A DNA stretch of 64,000 bases, from NCBI GenBank assembly GCA_003952965.2, contig CM025855.1, forward strand, positions 26,765,613-26,829,612, given 5' to 3'. A program made the translations under genes and the position numbers. How positions within the stretch are numbered: position 1 is the stretch's first letter; each line of letters starts with the position of its first letter. Positions 24,654-36,783 of this stretch are shown piece after piece. This stretch comes from Morella rubra (Eukaryota; Streptophyta; Magnoliopsida; Fagales; Myricaceae). Below the pieces are notes generated by a model. That model was given only the letters and a program-made list of their open reading frames with translations, was not told the DNA's origin and ran no database searches.

Positions 24654-27600
24654 GTTCTATATTAGAAGAGTAGAGGACACGCTGGAGCAAGCTGTATTCT
24701 TTTGGCGTCGTGAGGGGGTTTAAATTCATGTCTACAGCAGGTCAAAGGGCATTAGATTCTCCAAATCCTGCTTCAAATGTAAGTAATGATGGAATGGATT
24801 TGAAGCCAGGTCAGACAGATATAAAAGTACGGTCAAAATGAAGGAAAAAAAAAAATTTGTTTTCTTGGTTAGCAAACAGATGGGAAAGTTGTGGAATTTA
24901 CCATCGAGGAAGACAAATACAAAGAGAGGTGGGCTTGACCGCTGGAAAGCCGATTACGAATACAGATTTTTGTAGCCCAAGCAAAGAACCTCGCATCCAG
25001 AGGATTCTCTTTAAGAATCCAAGAAATGGTATCCATATAATAACCTAGCTCTAAGCTTTTCACACTTTTACCTACTTCAGAGAATACTTCGGCAATTGGT
25101 ACAAGTGAAAGTCCCAAGTAGGCAAAAAAAAGATTAAAAAGTCACTCTTTTTACCTAATGACAAGCTTAATAAGAAGACTTAGATCGGCCGACAAAGACG
25201 AAATTAAAGAGAGATTAGACCGGCCGACAGAGATCAAGCCGAAGTGAGGCTGGTCGAGATCTAAATTTTTTTTAGTTAATCACCATAGAGATTACACACG
25301 TATTCAAATAATTTGTTACCACGGATTTGGTACACTTAACCCTTGGATTTCTATTTGAGCTTCTATTCCAATTTTAAACAAACGTTGTTCAATAAAAGTC
25401 TCACTTTTTCTGTCTGCCGGACTTACCTGTAATATATATAAGAGGTTTGGCTGGAAAAAATGTTGAATTATAAATATTATTATATATATATATATAACTA
25501 TTAAGGTGCAACGTTTGCGAGCATCTTACGTTATAACACCAAAGAAGCAAACTACACTATCTTGGTAATAGTGGGTTACCCCACTATCAGAGACTACCTT
25601 TGCACTTTGTGAGATCTACTTATTAGATTTTTTTATTTTTTATTTTCCCCACGAGATTCACTGAACGAGCCTCTCCCCTTTCATTTTCAAGAGAGTTAAA
25701 CAAAAGAGAGAGATTGAATCCAAGGAACAAATCAAGATTGCCCTTATTTAAAGGCTTTCGAAAAAGACACAACACACTATCGTTATCACTTATCACTCCC
25801 CCTGAAAAGCATCTTTCACGTGGTGACAAGCTAAATGTTCATGGCCCGGCCTCACGCGATGCCCTCTTCCTCCATGAGGGCATCTTTTGTTTCTTTCTTT
25901 CCCCCTTTTTTTTTCTTTTAACTCTTGTTTTTCGGGAATCTTCGTGGGAAAGAATGGAGATGAAAGTGGGTTTTTACAGTTCGTTCTTTGCTCACAAAAC
26001 TTTCTGAGGCTGTTCTTGTCACTTAGGGTTTTGGGGTCTTTGTCTACTTTTGGGAGTTGTTGAGTGGAGTTATTATTGCTCTTGCTCGGTCCAAGCAAGA
26101 ATTCCACTTATTTGGCCTCGCCCCAAACCTGCAAGCCTACATCATCATTTTCCCTCTGCTTTTCATCTTGCCCATCAAATTTCAACTCTTTTGAGAGAGA
26201 GAGAGAGAGAGCATTTATTATCATGCTAAAGGGTAAAATTCTTCTAAAGCAAACTTAATGGTCTGCATAAGTTTGATTTTTCTCTCCAAATTATAATAAT
26301 CTATCTCCTTTTTTTTTATCAGTATTTAAAATCAAATTACATTGGTCTAGTTTCATTTCTTTACGCTATCCCTATGGCTTTTGGCTCATGATGGATCAAA
26401 ATAGGTTATGGGAATATCCCTTTTTCTTCTCTGGATTGGATTGCATAGGAAATGTGCCCTGGATAATCATGAAGGATGCTGCATGTCCTTCCTTTTTCTT
26501 TCTTCATGCGCATCACCTACAGTACAATGATAACTAATCCTTAGGGGTTGGCTTTGGGCCACGAAAGATGTCACTCTTCTTCTCACGAGCGTCGAGAGAT
26601 GCACCGTTGTGATTGAGGTCGTGCCGATATTGCCGCTCAGCTTCTGCATAAGCCAAAACAAGGAGAACAAAATGTCGTCGTTTCGAAGAAGAATGCTTGT
26701 TTTCTGTATCCAAGCACGATCTTTTATTGTTTTCCTGGAGAATCAAGAACATGATTAAGAGAATCCTTTCCTAATCTTTAGAATATTTTAGTAAGTGAGA
26801 GGATAACGACGACATTTAATACATCATTTCCTTTGACAAAATCCAGATGCTGACCTTAAAACCTTATATAAAGCCGATTGGTAAAAGAATCCCCCAACTA
26901 GCCTATCTGGCCTTTGAGGAAGCCAAGTCTCTGGATCATACCGACCAATAATACAACTCAGTGTCCAAAAAGAAGTTGCACCTTTTTTTCACAATTCTCT
27001 TCAAAAAAATAAATAGATATAATTGGTAAAAAGAATTATATGGTAGAAAAAGAAAGATGTATGGTACATCTTTTGGGCTGAGATAATGCTTATTGAGCCC
27101 ACGGGAAGACCGACTGGTGCCGTGGAGAAAACGTGGGCAGTGTCGGGGGAGCGTGTAATGAAGTGTTCAAAAAGGATGCGGAGGAATCGGTTCGCCGCAT
27201 ACGAACGGCGGTGCTTTCAAAAATTCGAATATCGGTGGATCCCACTCCGAAAGATTCTCTCTTTGACAATTTTGGTCTCTCTTTTATCTCCTCTCTCCTC
27301 TCTCCTCTCTCTCTCTTCCCAATTACTGCGTGTCTCCTTCCCACCTGTTCCTGAATTGTTTTCCCAACCACTTCGTCCATGTCAAAATTCCACCCATCCG
27401 AAAGGTGAAAAGAAAGGTGTTGCCTTTTCACCATTCTTCTCTCTACCACCCATGCAATCATAGCTTCTTTTACATGAAACAACATGCACCCTTCAAAAAG
27501 TTCCTTCTTTTAAATGAAACGACATATACCCATGAAAAAGTTATTTGAATGGCAATGCTCTAATTGGCTTTGTAGCTATCAAGTCCACTTTGCTTTGCTT

Positions 27601-30600
27601 CTCACACGCTTGATGCTGAATTCTGTAGTCCACTTGTTTCAGGCACTCATCAACTCCTAAGTGAAAAAAGAATCAGACATGAACATGATCATCAGCACGC
27701 AAATTCCTCATCTTATGTAGAATTGATTGGTTTAAACTCTTAAATAAAAAAAAGATTACATGAGAATAAAGACACGTTCATGATCAAAATAAGCAATCGC
27801 TAGCTTCTGCAATAAGATGATGGTGCACTCTTTTGAGTCCGATTATTCCAGAGTAGCACTTTCTGAAGCAACCTGACTCGTCTCCTAAGATGATAATCCT
27901 TCCATTCCACATGCACTAGGGAGAACATCCTTGTGATGGGCATCAATAGGGCGAGGGCTGCTGTTCAAGGATAATTCAAGCTGGTCCTATGCCCAACGTT
28001 CCCAAGCACACACCAAAACTGAGACATTCGAACTGGTACAAATACCTTATAGCTGAATCATGCCATGCCACACTAAGCTCCGAGTTTAGACGTTTGCATT
28101 TGTTGTCATAGTTTGAGTAGCAACTAACTTCAACGAATTTGGTATGTGCCAAAGAGTTTATCATGCTCTTTGCTGGTAAAGAATCTGTCACAGCCTCACA
28201 CATATGTTAACTGACTAACAGTTTAACATGCCAATTAATAGGTACCAAAAAGCCGAGGTGGTTAAAGCAGGTAGAAATCCACATATCCACGTGATACATT
28301 TAATCTTATGATATACATGCACAGATGTGCAAATATCATTTTATAAGTTATCATGTCCGTATGAGCTAGCTCCACTCAACAAATAAGACATACAGAGTCT
28401 GTTGCAGAGGATCAACAAGGCATGTATGTTTCCTTGATCCTGCCAACCTTAAGATATGACATAGCACTTGCAATTGCTTTGCAAGTGTGGCAACTGACTT
28501 GACTCTCCACTTTCTAATGGTCCCTATTGATTCTTTCTCCCCCACACAGGTGAAAAGATTTAAAGAAGTAAATGCATGTATGCTATGAGAGATATTGCCA
28601 GTAAGATTGCAAAATCCTATTTGCATTTTTCGGGATGTTTAAGACGTCGAGTGTCTGATGGAAGTAATAGCTCAAAGAAAAATGCCCTCCTGGGATCACA
28701 TTCTATACATAGAAGAAACTTTTTATACTGCCTTGATGAAATCTTCAGTCAGAAGCTTTGAGACAGTGAAGCCATTGAAAGAGTCAACCTCAAAAAGTTT
28801 CTTTTAGCTTATAATCACATATAAGTCTCCTCGTATCAGATGGGTCCTTCAGAAACAAGCAAAAAATCATGGGCGGGATTGAAAGTTCAAGCAGCAGAAA
28901 TCTCACGTGTTTCTAAAGTACCAGATGATATTCAATTGAACGAATAAAGAAACTACATCTTAATCATACAAGACGAGGATTGCATCAAATATTCTGATCC
29001 CTTTGAATCAGAGAGAAGGGACCATTTTTCACTAGATAATGCTTTTGACCCATGGTTCACACATTCACTTTGAGGGAAGCATCCTACAATTGGCAGTTGG
29101 CAAAAGTTGACAGAGCCCAATTGAGGCTGGACTCGATTGGCCCAATGACATTAGACAGACAGTCCTATTTTCAATCATCTTGGTGCAGACTCAATTACAC
29201 ATTTAGAGAAGGGGAACCAAACATGACCTTGATGATCCTAAGTCACCACAAGTTTTAGCAGAAAATTTGAAACAATAACTAAACAAGAACATTAATGATT
29301 GTCTGGAAAAACGACCCTGCAGAACTTAAGATGACCAAGGTGTTTTTTTTCAAGGCATAAAGTGTAATGGTGGCTAAGCATAGGGCACCTTAAGCCTCGC
29401 AGCTATTATCAAGCTCAAACCACAAACTTGATTCAAGCTGGCAGCTAGGATCGAGGTCTAACCTCAAACTTGATTCAAGCTTCTACAAGGTTCACACCTA
29501 AGCTCACCCGCATGTGGCAATTGAGCTTTCATAACTCTCATTCATCTAAGATACCTCGCCTAATGACATGTCAGTCCATTCCTATATTTTGTTCTTCCCC
29601 ATTATTTATTTATTTACCAAAAACCACAAACTACTGGTTACATGCTTAATTCAACCAGTTAGGAGCCTATTCAAGCTAACCCCAATATCGTGAAACTTTT
29701 TCCTTAACAAACAACCAAGACAAAAAAACTTAAACTTTGCTTGTTTAGGCTGGTCCAAGATCTCATTGGAGCGAAATAACACACTGTTTGAAAGCTGGTT
29801 TACCAGCCCTTTCATCCTTCAATAGTTCAGTTGCTGAACAGGACGTATACTAACTAGAAAGCGTATGCACATTAACTGATTAACAAGAGTTTAACCTAAC
29901 CAATGTATATGAGAAACTAACAGCAAGTATAAGGATAGAGAAAAAAATTAAGCAGAGAGGAGCTAAGTACCCCCTTTACCTATCTTTATCTTTCCACACA
30001 ATATCAATAACATAGTGAAAGGGTTTTGATAACCAAGAAGATATCTCTATCCACTTCTGTATCAATTGAAGGTATGAGCCTAGGCAACAGTATACACTAG
30101 TGCCAAAACTTGATTCTTCGCTTAGAGCCGAACCAGGCAACCAAACAACAAACATAGAAAACACTAAACTAGAAACAAAGAGGAAAACTCACCCTTCTTT
30201 CTTTCAACATTTATCTCCACTCTCTTGTTCTTCGCTGGCGTCTTTTCGTTGGACCTCTTGCTTCACATTATCCAATTCTCCACCAAACTCTTCTTCTTGT
30301 TCTTGCTCTTATGGCTTTGCCTCAAGGGTATTGGGGTTAATCGATTTGGTCCCTAATGATGCTTTCCGGTCCCATCTATCGAACTCGAAATCTTTCTCCA
30401 GCTGCCGGCGGTGGCCGTGTCGAGGTCCGAGTCCCGGAGGACTTCTCGGAGCGGGGTCACAAGGTCCGACTCCGATACAATGTTCTTACTCGTTGCTATA
30501 TTTTAGCGATATTTTGCGGGAATCGAGATTTTCCAGTGCGACTGCGGGAGAAGGGAAGATTTCCTTTTCTGCAAACGGCGTCGCACGCAAGTGGTCGTGA

Positions 30601-31071
30601 ACAAGAATGTTAACGGTTACGGCGGAAAAAGAGGGGAAAGGCCCTGAGGGTATACAAACAGGCCCATCTTCTAGCCGAAAAAAAAGTATATGCCCATCTC
30701 AGTGCCAGTGGGCCGTCCTGAGGGGAACCCCCAGTGCCCAGGCTCACAACGCTCGAGGCCTTGACCACAAAAAAAATTCAAACAGAATCATCTTCTAGCC
30801 AAATGGGCTGCTGCTTAAGGAAAATGTGGCACATGGAATTCTTCTGTTTCCCCAATCCCCCCCCCCCGGTGCCGCCCTGTGCCTAGATTGTGTTTGTGAT
30901 AGTATATACTCTTTTCAATTTTCCAAGAAAGAAAAGGCAAGAAAATCGATCCCTTTCTGTTGGGTCTTAGGGAAAGCGAGGCAGAGGATACAAGAATCTG
31001 TCGAGCAGACCGCAAAAGATAGCTTACTTAACGCCCATGAGAGTAACGGGAAAAATCTCTATTCACTGTAA
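24654..31071. other. 6.4 kb of unassigned DNA left of the OTP51 gene
   Basis: No gene can be supported with confidence. Near 25150-25640 a stretch with repeated CGGCCGACA and a TATA-like ATATATAAGAG could be a degraded LTR. A GC-rich block at about 30200-30600 ends, on the minus strand, in a strong donor (AAGG|GTGAGT near 30192) and looks like a transcript leader, but no matching coding chain was found. Short minus-strand frames near 27550-27690 and 28395-28520 could be terminal exons or chance. Confidence 0.4.
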
Positions 31072-31080
31072 TAAGATATA
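31072..31080. repeat. Left 9-bp target-site duplication
   Basis: TAAGATATA, identical to 31458-31466; flanks the MITE. Confidence 0.9.
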
Positions 31081-31457
31081 GGGGAAAATATACTTTTCAC
31101 CCATAAACTACCGGAGTAGTGACACATTGCACCCCAAACTACCATCTTTAAGACATTGCACCCTCAAACTATCAATGTTATACACTTTGCACCCTAAACT
31201 ACCCACTTTGACACATTACACCCTCTAACTACTAATATTAAACATTTTGCACCCTCCATTTGACAATAATACCCTTGAGAAATTAATGAATTGACAACAA
31301 TATCTAAGGGCATTATCGTCATTTTAGTTTAAAAATTTGATAAAGGTGCAAAGTGTTAAAAATTGGTAGTTAGAGGGTGCAATGTGTCAAAATTGGTAGT
31401 TTAGGGTGCAAAGTGTAAAATATATGGTAATTCGTGGGTGAAAAGTGTATTTTCCCC
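31081..31457. mobile_element. 377-bp Mutator-type MITE
   Basis: The left end starts GGGGAAAATATACTTTTCAC and the reverse complement of the right end starts GGGGAAAATACACTTTTCAC. The match continues for over 30 bp with few differences. The arms contain short repeats of the type GGTGCAAAGTGT. A perfect 9-bp target-site duplication (TAAGATATA) flanks it, as expected for Mutator-like transposition. There is no coding capacity. It sits about 200 bp beyond the OTP51 stop codon and may affect its 3' processing. Confidence 0.9.
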
Positions 31458-31466
31458 TAAGATATA
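31458..31466. repeat. Right 9-bp target-site duplication
   Basis: TAAGATATA, perfect match to 31072-31080. Confidence 0.9.
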
Positions 31467-31654
31467 AGTCTACATGATCTCTTTGCATCTGAATATGTAC
31501 AACCGTTCAAGTTGCCCAGGATGAATACAGTGAAGTGATCAACCTGGCACACGGTTTTTGCGCGCCTTACTAGCCTGTGAAGAAAAATCCCAAGGAATCA
31601 TAACAGGCAGCACTATGCCGCATCAAAACTCGGAGTCGAGCTAGTATAAAAGCC

Positions 31655-34600
31655 CTAGGAATCATCCTCTTCGTAGTTTGAGGCCATTTCATCAGATTCA
31701 AACCCGCTGTCATAATTCATGTCCTCAGTTTCCATTGAAGTACTGTTTTCCGAGGCTGCTTTTAGAGAATCTTTCATGTCATCTAAAACATAAGGTTCGA
31801 TTACTTTCCAGAACCACGAAGAATTGCTCCCCAGAAAACCTATCCAAAATATTCTTCCTTTTTTCTTCACCCTGCAATCTAAGGACTTTGCCTTCAATGC
31901 TTTGACGACCATCTCAACACCCTTGGGTGTTCCTTTCAGCTTCAACAAAATATCCCCCGAAGAAGTTCTGTAGCCCCCATACATATACCAGTATGCAAGA
32001 GCACGTGGCGACAACCACCGATGAATTAGCTTCGGGATCACAGGCCTGCCTTTTGGCCAAAATTGGTCAGCATAGAATCCAAAATAAGAATGTGAGATAG
32101 TACAAAATCTACTTGGTATATCATCAGCACCTTCGCCTGCCTTATAAGATGGATGTAACCATTCATGGTACTGGTCGTGTATATGTCTCTTCAAAGCAGA
32201 ATGTGTGCTAGAATTCTCACTGAAATTAAACCGAAGCATGTGATTCTTCCTCTCTTCATCCGATGAAATCTGCAACCCACCTAACAGCAAACCTACCAAA
32301 ATCTCTCGCTGTTCTATGCTTAGCTTCAGGCTAATTGGTTTCTTAACCTGTTTCCTACTCAAACTCAGGACATAATCAAGCTTTTCCATGGACGGGGAAT
32401 CAATGTCATATCTCTTCTGGCACATTAGATCATATATCTTCTCTGCCTTCGCATGATCTCCAGAAGACAGGTATCCACCTAGAATGGTGTTGCATGACCG
32501 AGAGTTAACACCGATTGCCCCGTTACTCCGCATTTGATGAAAGATCTCCTCAGCTTTATCAAGATCACCAATTTTCACCAAAGAGTTCAGGTATATGCTG
32601 TAAATGGTAAGATTGGGTCGGCATTTCTCAAGGCATTGGGAGAAGGCTAGCTCCAATTTATCGTGTAGGCTCAAGTTGAAGTACATATTCATCATATGTA
32701 TATAAGATGGTGTGAGGGGCTTCAAGTTACTCTTTATGAATTCTATCATAAGGGACTCTGCAAGTTCCACTTCTTGAGCTTTACATAAAACCTCAATGAT
32801 TTCATGATATGCTGCAACACTGGTGGAAGTCAATTGTTCCTGCATCTCTCTGAAAATCTCCAAAGATTTCATGGGATCTCCAACCTTTGCATAGACTTCC
32901 ATCTTATATACAAAAGCCACAGGTTTGATACCACCATCAATTCTGAGGAGCTTGCACCAAGTTCGTTCTGCTTCCTTGACATCCCCATCCTTTGAGCAAA
33001 CTCTCAAGATGGACAGAAGCACTTCTATGCCCTCCTCAATTCCCACATCTTGCATTTCTTCCCGTAAGGATAATATCCTTTCTTTATCAACGGTGTCCTG
33101 GTAGCTATGTAACCAAATAAGGCCACCATAGATATCTTTATGTATGTCCAGTCCACTTGTTACCAAGTTGTGAAAAATGTACTCAGCTTGTTTAAGATAA
33201 TGCTTTGAGGAGGACCCTGATTTGCTTACAAGAGCTCTGAAAAGGGAATTGTGCAAGCTAAGTCGGGGCTGGTATCCTCCCAACTGAATCATACGATTGT
33301 AGATGCTACATGCTTCCTCCAAGCAACCTTGGACCGGTGCACTAAGATAAGCAACAATCAATACATGGAATGTAGATTCACTAGGCACGCGTCCCTGATT
33401 GATTATATAATTGAATATCTCTCGACATTTTGAAAATTTTCTCTCCTTACCCATGTAATCAGCTAGCTTGGTAGCAAGAGCAAAATCAAATCGATACCAA
33501 TGTTGTTGCATCATCCATTTGTAGACCTGGGGTTAAAAACAAACAAAAATACATAAGACAACTCAAGCAAACAAAGCAAATTCTAGGTTGCCTGAGCACA
33601 TAATGAAATATTAAAAGAAACACCACATTATTCTGAAACTTCAGATAACACAATGAAGGGCTGGGGTGGTGTAGTGATAGTGGTGTTTCCCTTTTAATAT
33701 TTCATTTTAATCATCGAGCCCATAATCATATACCTTTACAACAGTACAATTCAAGATTGAAGATGGCCAGCAAATAATCCAAAATCCCCAAAGAGTCTCC
33801 ATTTTATCGAACACTATTACCATTGCACACTTTAAAGCTACCCGAGTAAACAGTTTACATCTTCAACTCTTCTGCAACTAAAGGCTAAATAGAACCACCA
33901 TTCATAACCCTAGTAGGAGATAGATCCATCAAATTGACGAGACCCACGGACACACCCCTAAACATTCTGACAACTCTAAATCCAAAAATTTCCACAAGAA
34001 AATAAATAACAGTAATAAGCAATTAATTCAGCCCAAAAATGGGATACATAAAGCTGAGAAATTCACCTTAAAGCCAGCCTCATTCTCGCGAATCCGCGTA
34101 CAATGCACCACGACATAAGTAGCGTCCTCTTGCGTTATCCACTTCCGCTGCGCACTGAGTATCCGATCAAGCGTCCCGCCCTTATGCCCCGGGAGTTCCT
34201 TACACAGCCATGCCAGCCTCGACCGCCTCCACTGCTCCGGCAACTCCCCCAGCTCCTTCACGTCCAGAGCCGGTGCCCCCGAGTGCTTCAAGTCAAGAGA
34301 ACCAACATTCTGATCGAACTCAAAAGCCGCCTCGCTCTCACTATCGATACTAAAATCCCAATTCTGCTCGGTTTCGGACGTTGAGGTCTCGCGCGACAAC
34401 TGTTCGACGGAAGTACAGTGACACGCGACAGGAAGAGCAAAGCGCTGAGGGGGGTTTGAAGAATAAGGGCAAGGTGGGTTGAAGATAGAGCGAATGAAGC
34501 GACGGTGGGGGTGGCCGTGGTGGGAGAGGGAAAGGGAGAGAGAGAGTGAGCGGAAGATGGAGAGGGAGGAGCGCATGGGGAGGGAGACGAATGTGCTATA

Positions 34601-34702
34601 GGTGTAAGAGTTCGAGAAGCAGAGGGTAGAAAGAAAGGTACAGGAGGAGGTGAGGGTGGAAGTGGATAAAGGCGCGAGTTCTGGAGCTCTGCTCATAGGC
34701 AT
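31655..34702 (-). CDS. OTP51: OTP51-like PPR protein with LAGLIDADG domain (plastid splicing)
   Basis: Two exons, 34067-34702 and 31655-33526, giving 835 residues. The Ser/Arg-rich N-terminus without acidic residues fits a plastid transit peptide. A series of pentatricopeptide repeats follows. The C-terminal third carries two LAGLIDADG-type motifs: [15 protein letters not shown] near residue 616 and [14 protein letters not shown] near 716, then an acidic tail. This PPR-plus-LAGLIDADG layout is the hallmark of OTP51, which in Arabidopsis is needed for splicing ycf3 intron 2 (and affects other plastid group II introns), hence photosystem I assembly. The motif lacks the acidic catalytic residues usual in active homing nucleases, so it is likely an RNA-binding relic. 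The ATG pair MPM at the start gives two close candidate starts; the first is used. Confidence 0.93.
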
Positions 34703-34793
34703 GTCTTAGCTGTCTGATCTGCTTCGAGTTTTCGAGTTCAAACGAGCTTCGGTGGGTGGGTGTATCCATTTTCGGAGGGTTTACGTGCGCCAT
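34596..34793 (-). other. Upstream ORF overlapping the OTP51 start
   Basis: An ATG 91 bases upstream of the OTP51 start opens a 65-codon frame in a different phase that runs past the main start. If the transcript begins above 34793, scanning ribosomes would meet it first and OTP51 translation would be lowered. The transcription start is unknown, so this is conditional. Confidence 0.4.
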
Positions 34794-36783
34794 CCAACGG
34801 AGCGAATTCAGTGGATAATGTCAGCAACAGTTCTGATTCGGCTGGGGCCCAAATACTCGGTGGCACGGCCATCCCATTGGGCCTGATCTTTCATTAAGTC
34901 TTGGGCCGGGACATTTACATAAAGCTCAAATAGTTTTCGATTCTCGCAGAGGTGTCCATTTAGGCCCACTTTTGTTGGCAAAACGTCAAGTCGTCAACGT
35001 TCAAACTGCCTACACGGAGAATGGGCGGCTGGTTTTCTGGATAAAGTAGGTAGTTTTCCTATCTGTGAGGCAATCTGTTCCTACATCCTAAAGGTTGAAT
35101 TGAAGCAACTCTATTTATAGCATCGAAAATGACATGTAATATTTGTTTACTTTTGATTATAAAAAAAAAGAAAAAGAGATAAACTCAACTAAGCATGATA
35201 TCGACGCGACTAAAAGATTATAATATATGAGGGGAAATATAAGACCTATTACTTAACATGCTTGTTGAATAGGTCCACCCTTAGATTAATTCTCATGAGG
35301 TCTGCATCCAGTATTAATTAAAAGAGCAATACGTAATAAATTAATTAATTAAAAAAAAAGAATGAAAAAATTAGTGGACACAAATATAAGTATTGTGGAC
35401 CAGGAGCTGTTTGAGCAAAAGTTCCAAAGTTTGCATAGTTTCGGAACATTCTGCAGGATTTTAATACTTAAAAGGTGTTTTCACGATCATTTTCATTGAT
35501 ATTTTTATAAGAACCAAACATGTCTTTCACTTCCTTATATTGAGGACTCAAGCTATATTTATATTTACAATCTCAAATAAGATACAAAAGATTTATTTTT
35601 ATTTTTTTTAAATCACACTTTTATCCTCAAACAAATATCTCATTTGCACTGTGCTCTTTCAGACCACAAAATAATTACCGGTCAAGTAAGTTAATTTTAC
35701 CAGTTACATCTCTAATTAAAAAGGTGATGCAATGCAAATTAGATGTTAATTCCGCATTTAAAGTCTAATATTTTCAAAATTAATATATTTATTTTTTGTA
35801 AAATAACTCTGTAATAATCATAAAATTGAAATAGGAAAAAAAAATCCATTTTAAATGTATATTATGATTTAAGATGCTTTAATTCTCAAGAATTTATGAA
35901 GACTCGAATTCAAAAAGGAATAATCCGTTATAAAAGTGTAAAAGTTGATTATACGGAAAGTAAGAGGATCCTTATCCACTCGCGCGCCTGTTACTTGTTT
36001 CACTTTCTTTCTTTCTTTTTTGTTTCATAAATCCTCGGTTTCAGGCACTGCTCTCGTTAATGACATCATGTAACCGAAAAATACGAAAACCAGAAAAAAC
36101 CCAGACGCATTTATCGTAGTGAGACACGTGTCCGAACGTACGTTTTCCTGTTGGAGCACGATGCAGTGGGGCCGACCCCGAATACACTGGCAGTGGCAGG
36201 CGGATAACCCTCCTAGCACCAAAGGACCAGGGATATTTCCGTCATTTTGGACAAACATTGCGCTGATTTTGAGAAATTAGAAAAATATCTGTTGCCCTCT
36301 TCTCCTTCTAACTAACTACCAGGGACTTTGGATAAAACCAGCAGTAAGAGAGAGAAAGCGTGCAGATAGAGAGACAGAGACAGAGAGGAAAGCACACACG
36401 CGCGGAGACTCAAGATTAAGAAAGAGAGAGGTTCACGAGCTCTGTCACCGCCTCTCTCTATCTCCCTCCAGCAACTCTAAAAAATCTCAGAACCCTCACC
36501 GAGTGAGGTGTGGGGGTTGGGTGAAGCTTCACGGGCTCCAACCTATCTTCTAGTCTCTTTCTTCACCCAACAGCTTCTCTTCAATCCAGCGGCCCACGTC
36601 TAGCCACGTCGACACCTCCACCGCCCCTCTTCCAGCTCGATCTTCATCAGGACTCTGGCTACCTCTGGACTCAGCCACTAGTGTTGCCATTTCTTATATT
36701 GAGAGAAAAATGATATAATGTGGTTGAGAGAGAGCGCTTGAGCTTGTGCTTTAGTGCTTGCCGTTTCTGCGTTTGAGAGAGAG
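34794..36783. promoter_or_regulatory. Shared upstream region of OTP51 (minus) and SnRK2 (plus)
   Basis: The two genes are transcribed away from each other across about 2 kb. The OTP51-proximal side is GC-rich near the gene, the middle is AT-rich, and the SnRK2-proximal 450 bp is rich in GA/CT tracts typical of a plant 5' leader. Two very short upstream ORFs (ATG at 36710, two codons; ATG at 36718, seven codons) precede the SnRK2 start if they are transcribed. Confidence 0.6.
36123..36132. promoter_or_regulatory. G-box/ABRE palindrome upstream of the SnRK2 gene
   Basis: GACACGTGTC is a perfect palindrome containing CACGTG with the ABRE core ACGTGTC on both strands. ABF/AREB bZIP factors, which are substrates of subclass III SnRK2 kinases, bind such sites. 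It lies about 650 bp upstream of the SnRK2 start codon. Function is inferred from the motif only. Confidence 0.5.

Noticed and set aside
25150-25640. Solo LTR suggested by CGGCCGACA repeats and a TATA-like box
   Set aside because: No TG/CA ends or flanking duplication could be found, so it is mentioned only within the unassigned stretch.
26534-26752. 72-codon minus-strand frame with a hydrophobic segment, considered as a secreted signalling peptide
   Set aside because: The hydrophobic part is internal, no known peptide-hormone C-terminus is present, and another frame overlaps it on the same strand.
27086-27485. Overlapping 125- and 131-codon frames on opposite strands
   Set aside because: Their length follows from CT-rich low-complexity DNA; neither shows a domain, exon context or signal.
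31970-32320. Active homing endonuclease or mobile intron
   Set aside because: The LAGLIDADG motifs are fused to PPR repeats in an OTP51-type protein and lack the expected acidic catalytic residue; there is no mobile intron context.
36754-36783. Ten-residue N-terminal extension of the SnRK2 frame
   Set aside because: It would start at GTG; the first ATG at 36784 gives the usual SnRK2 N-terminus.
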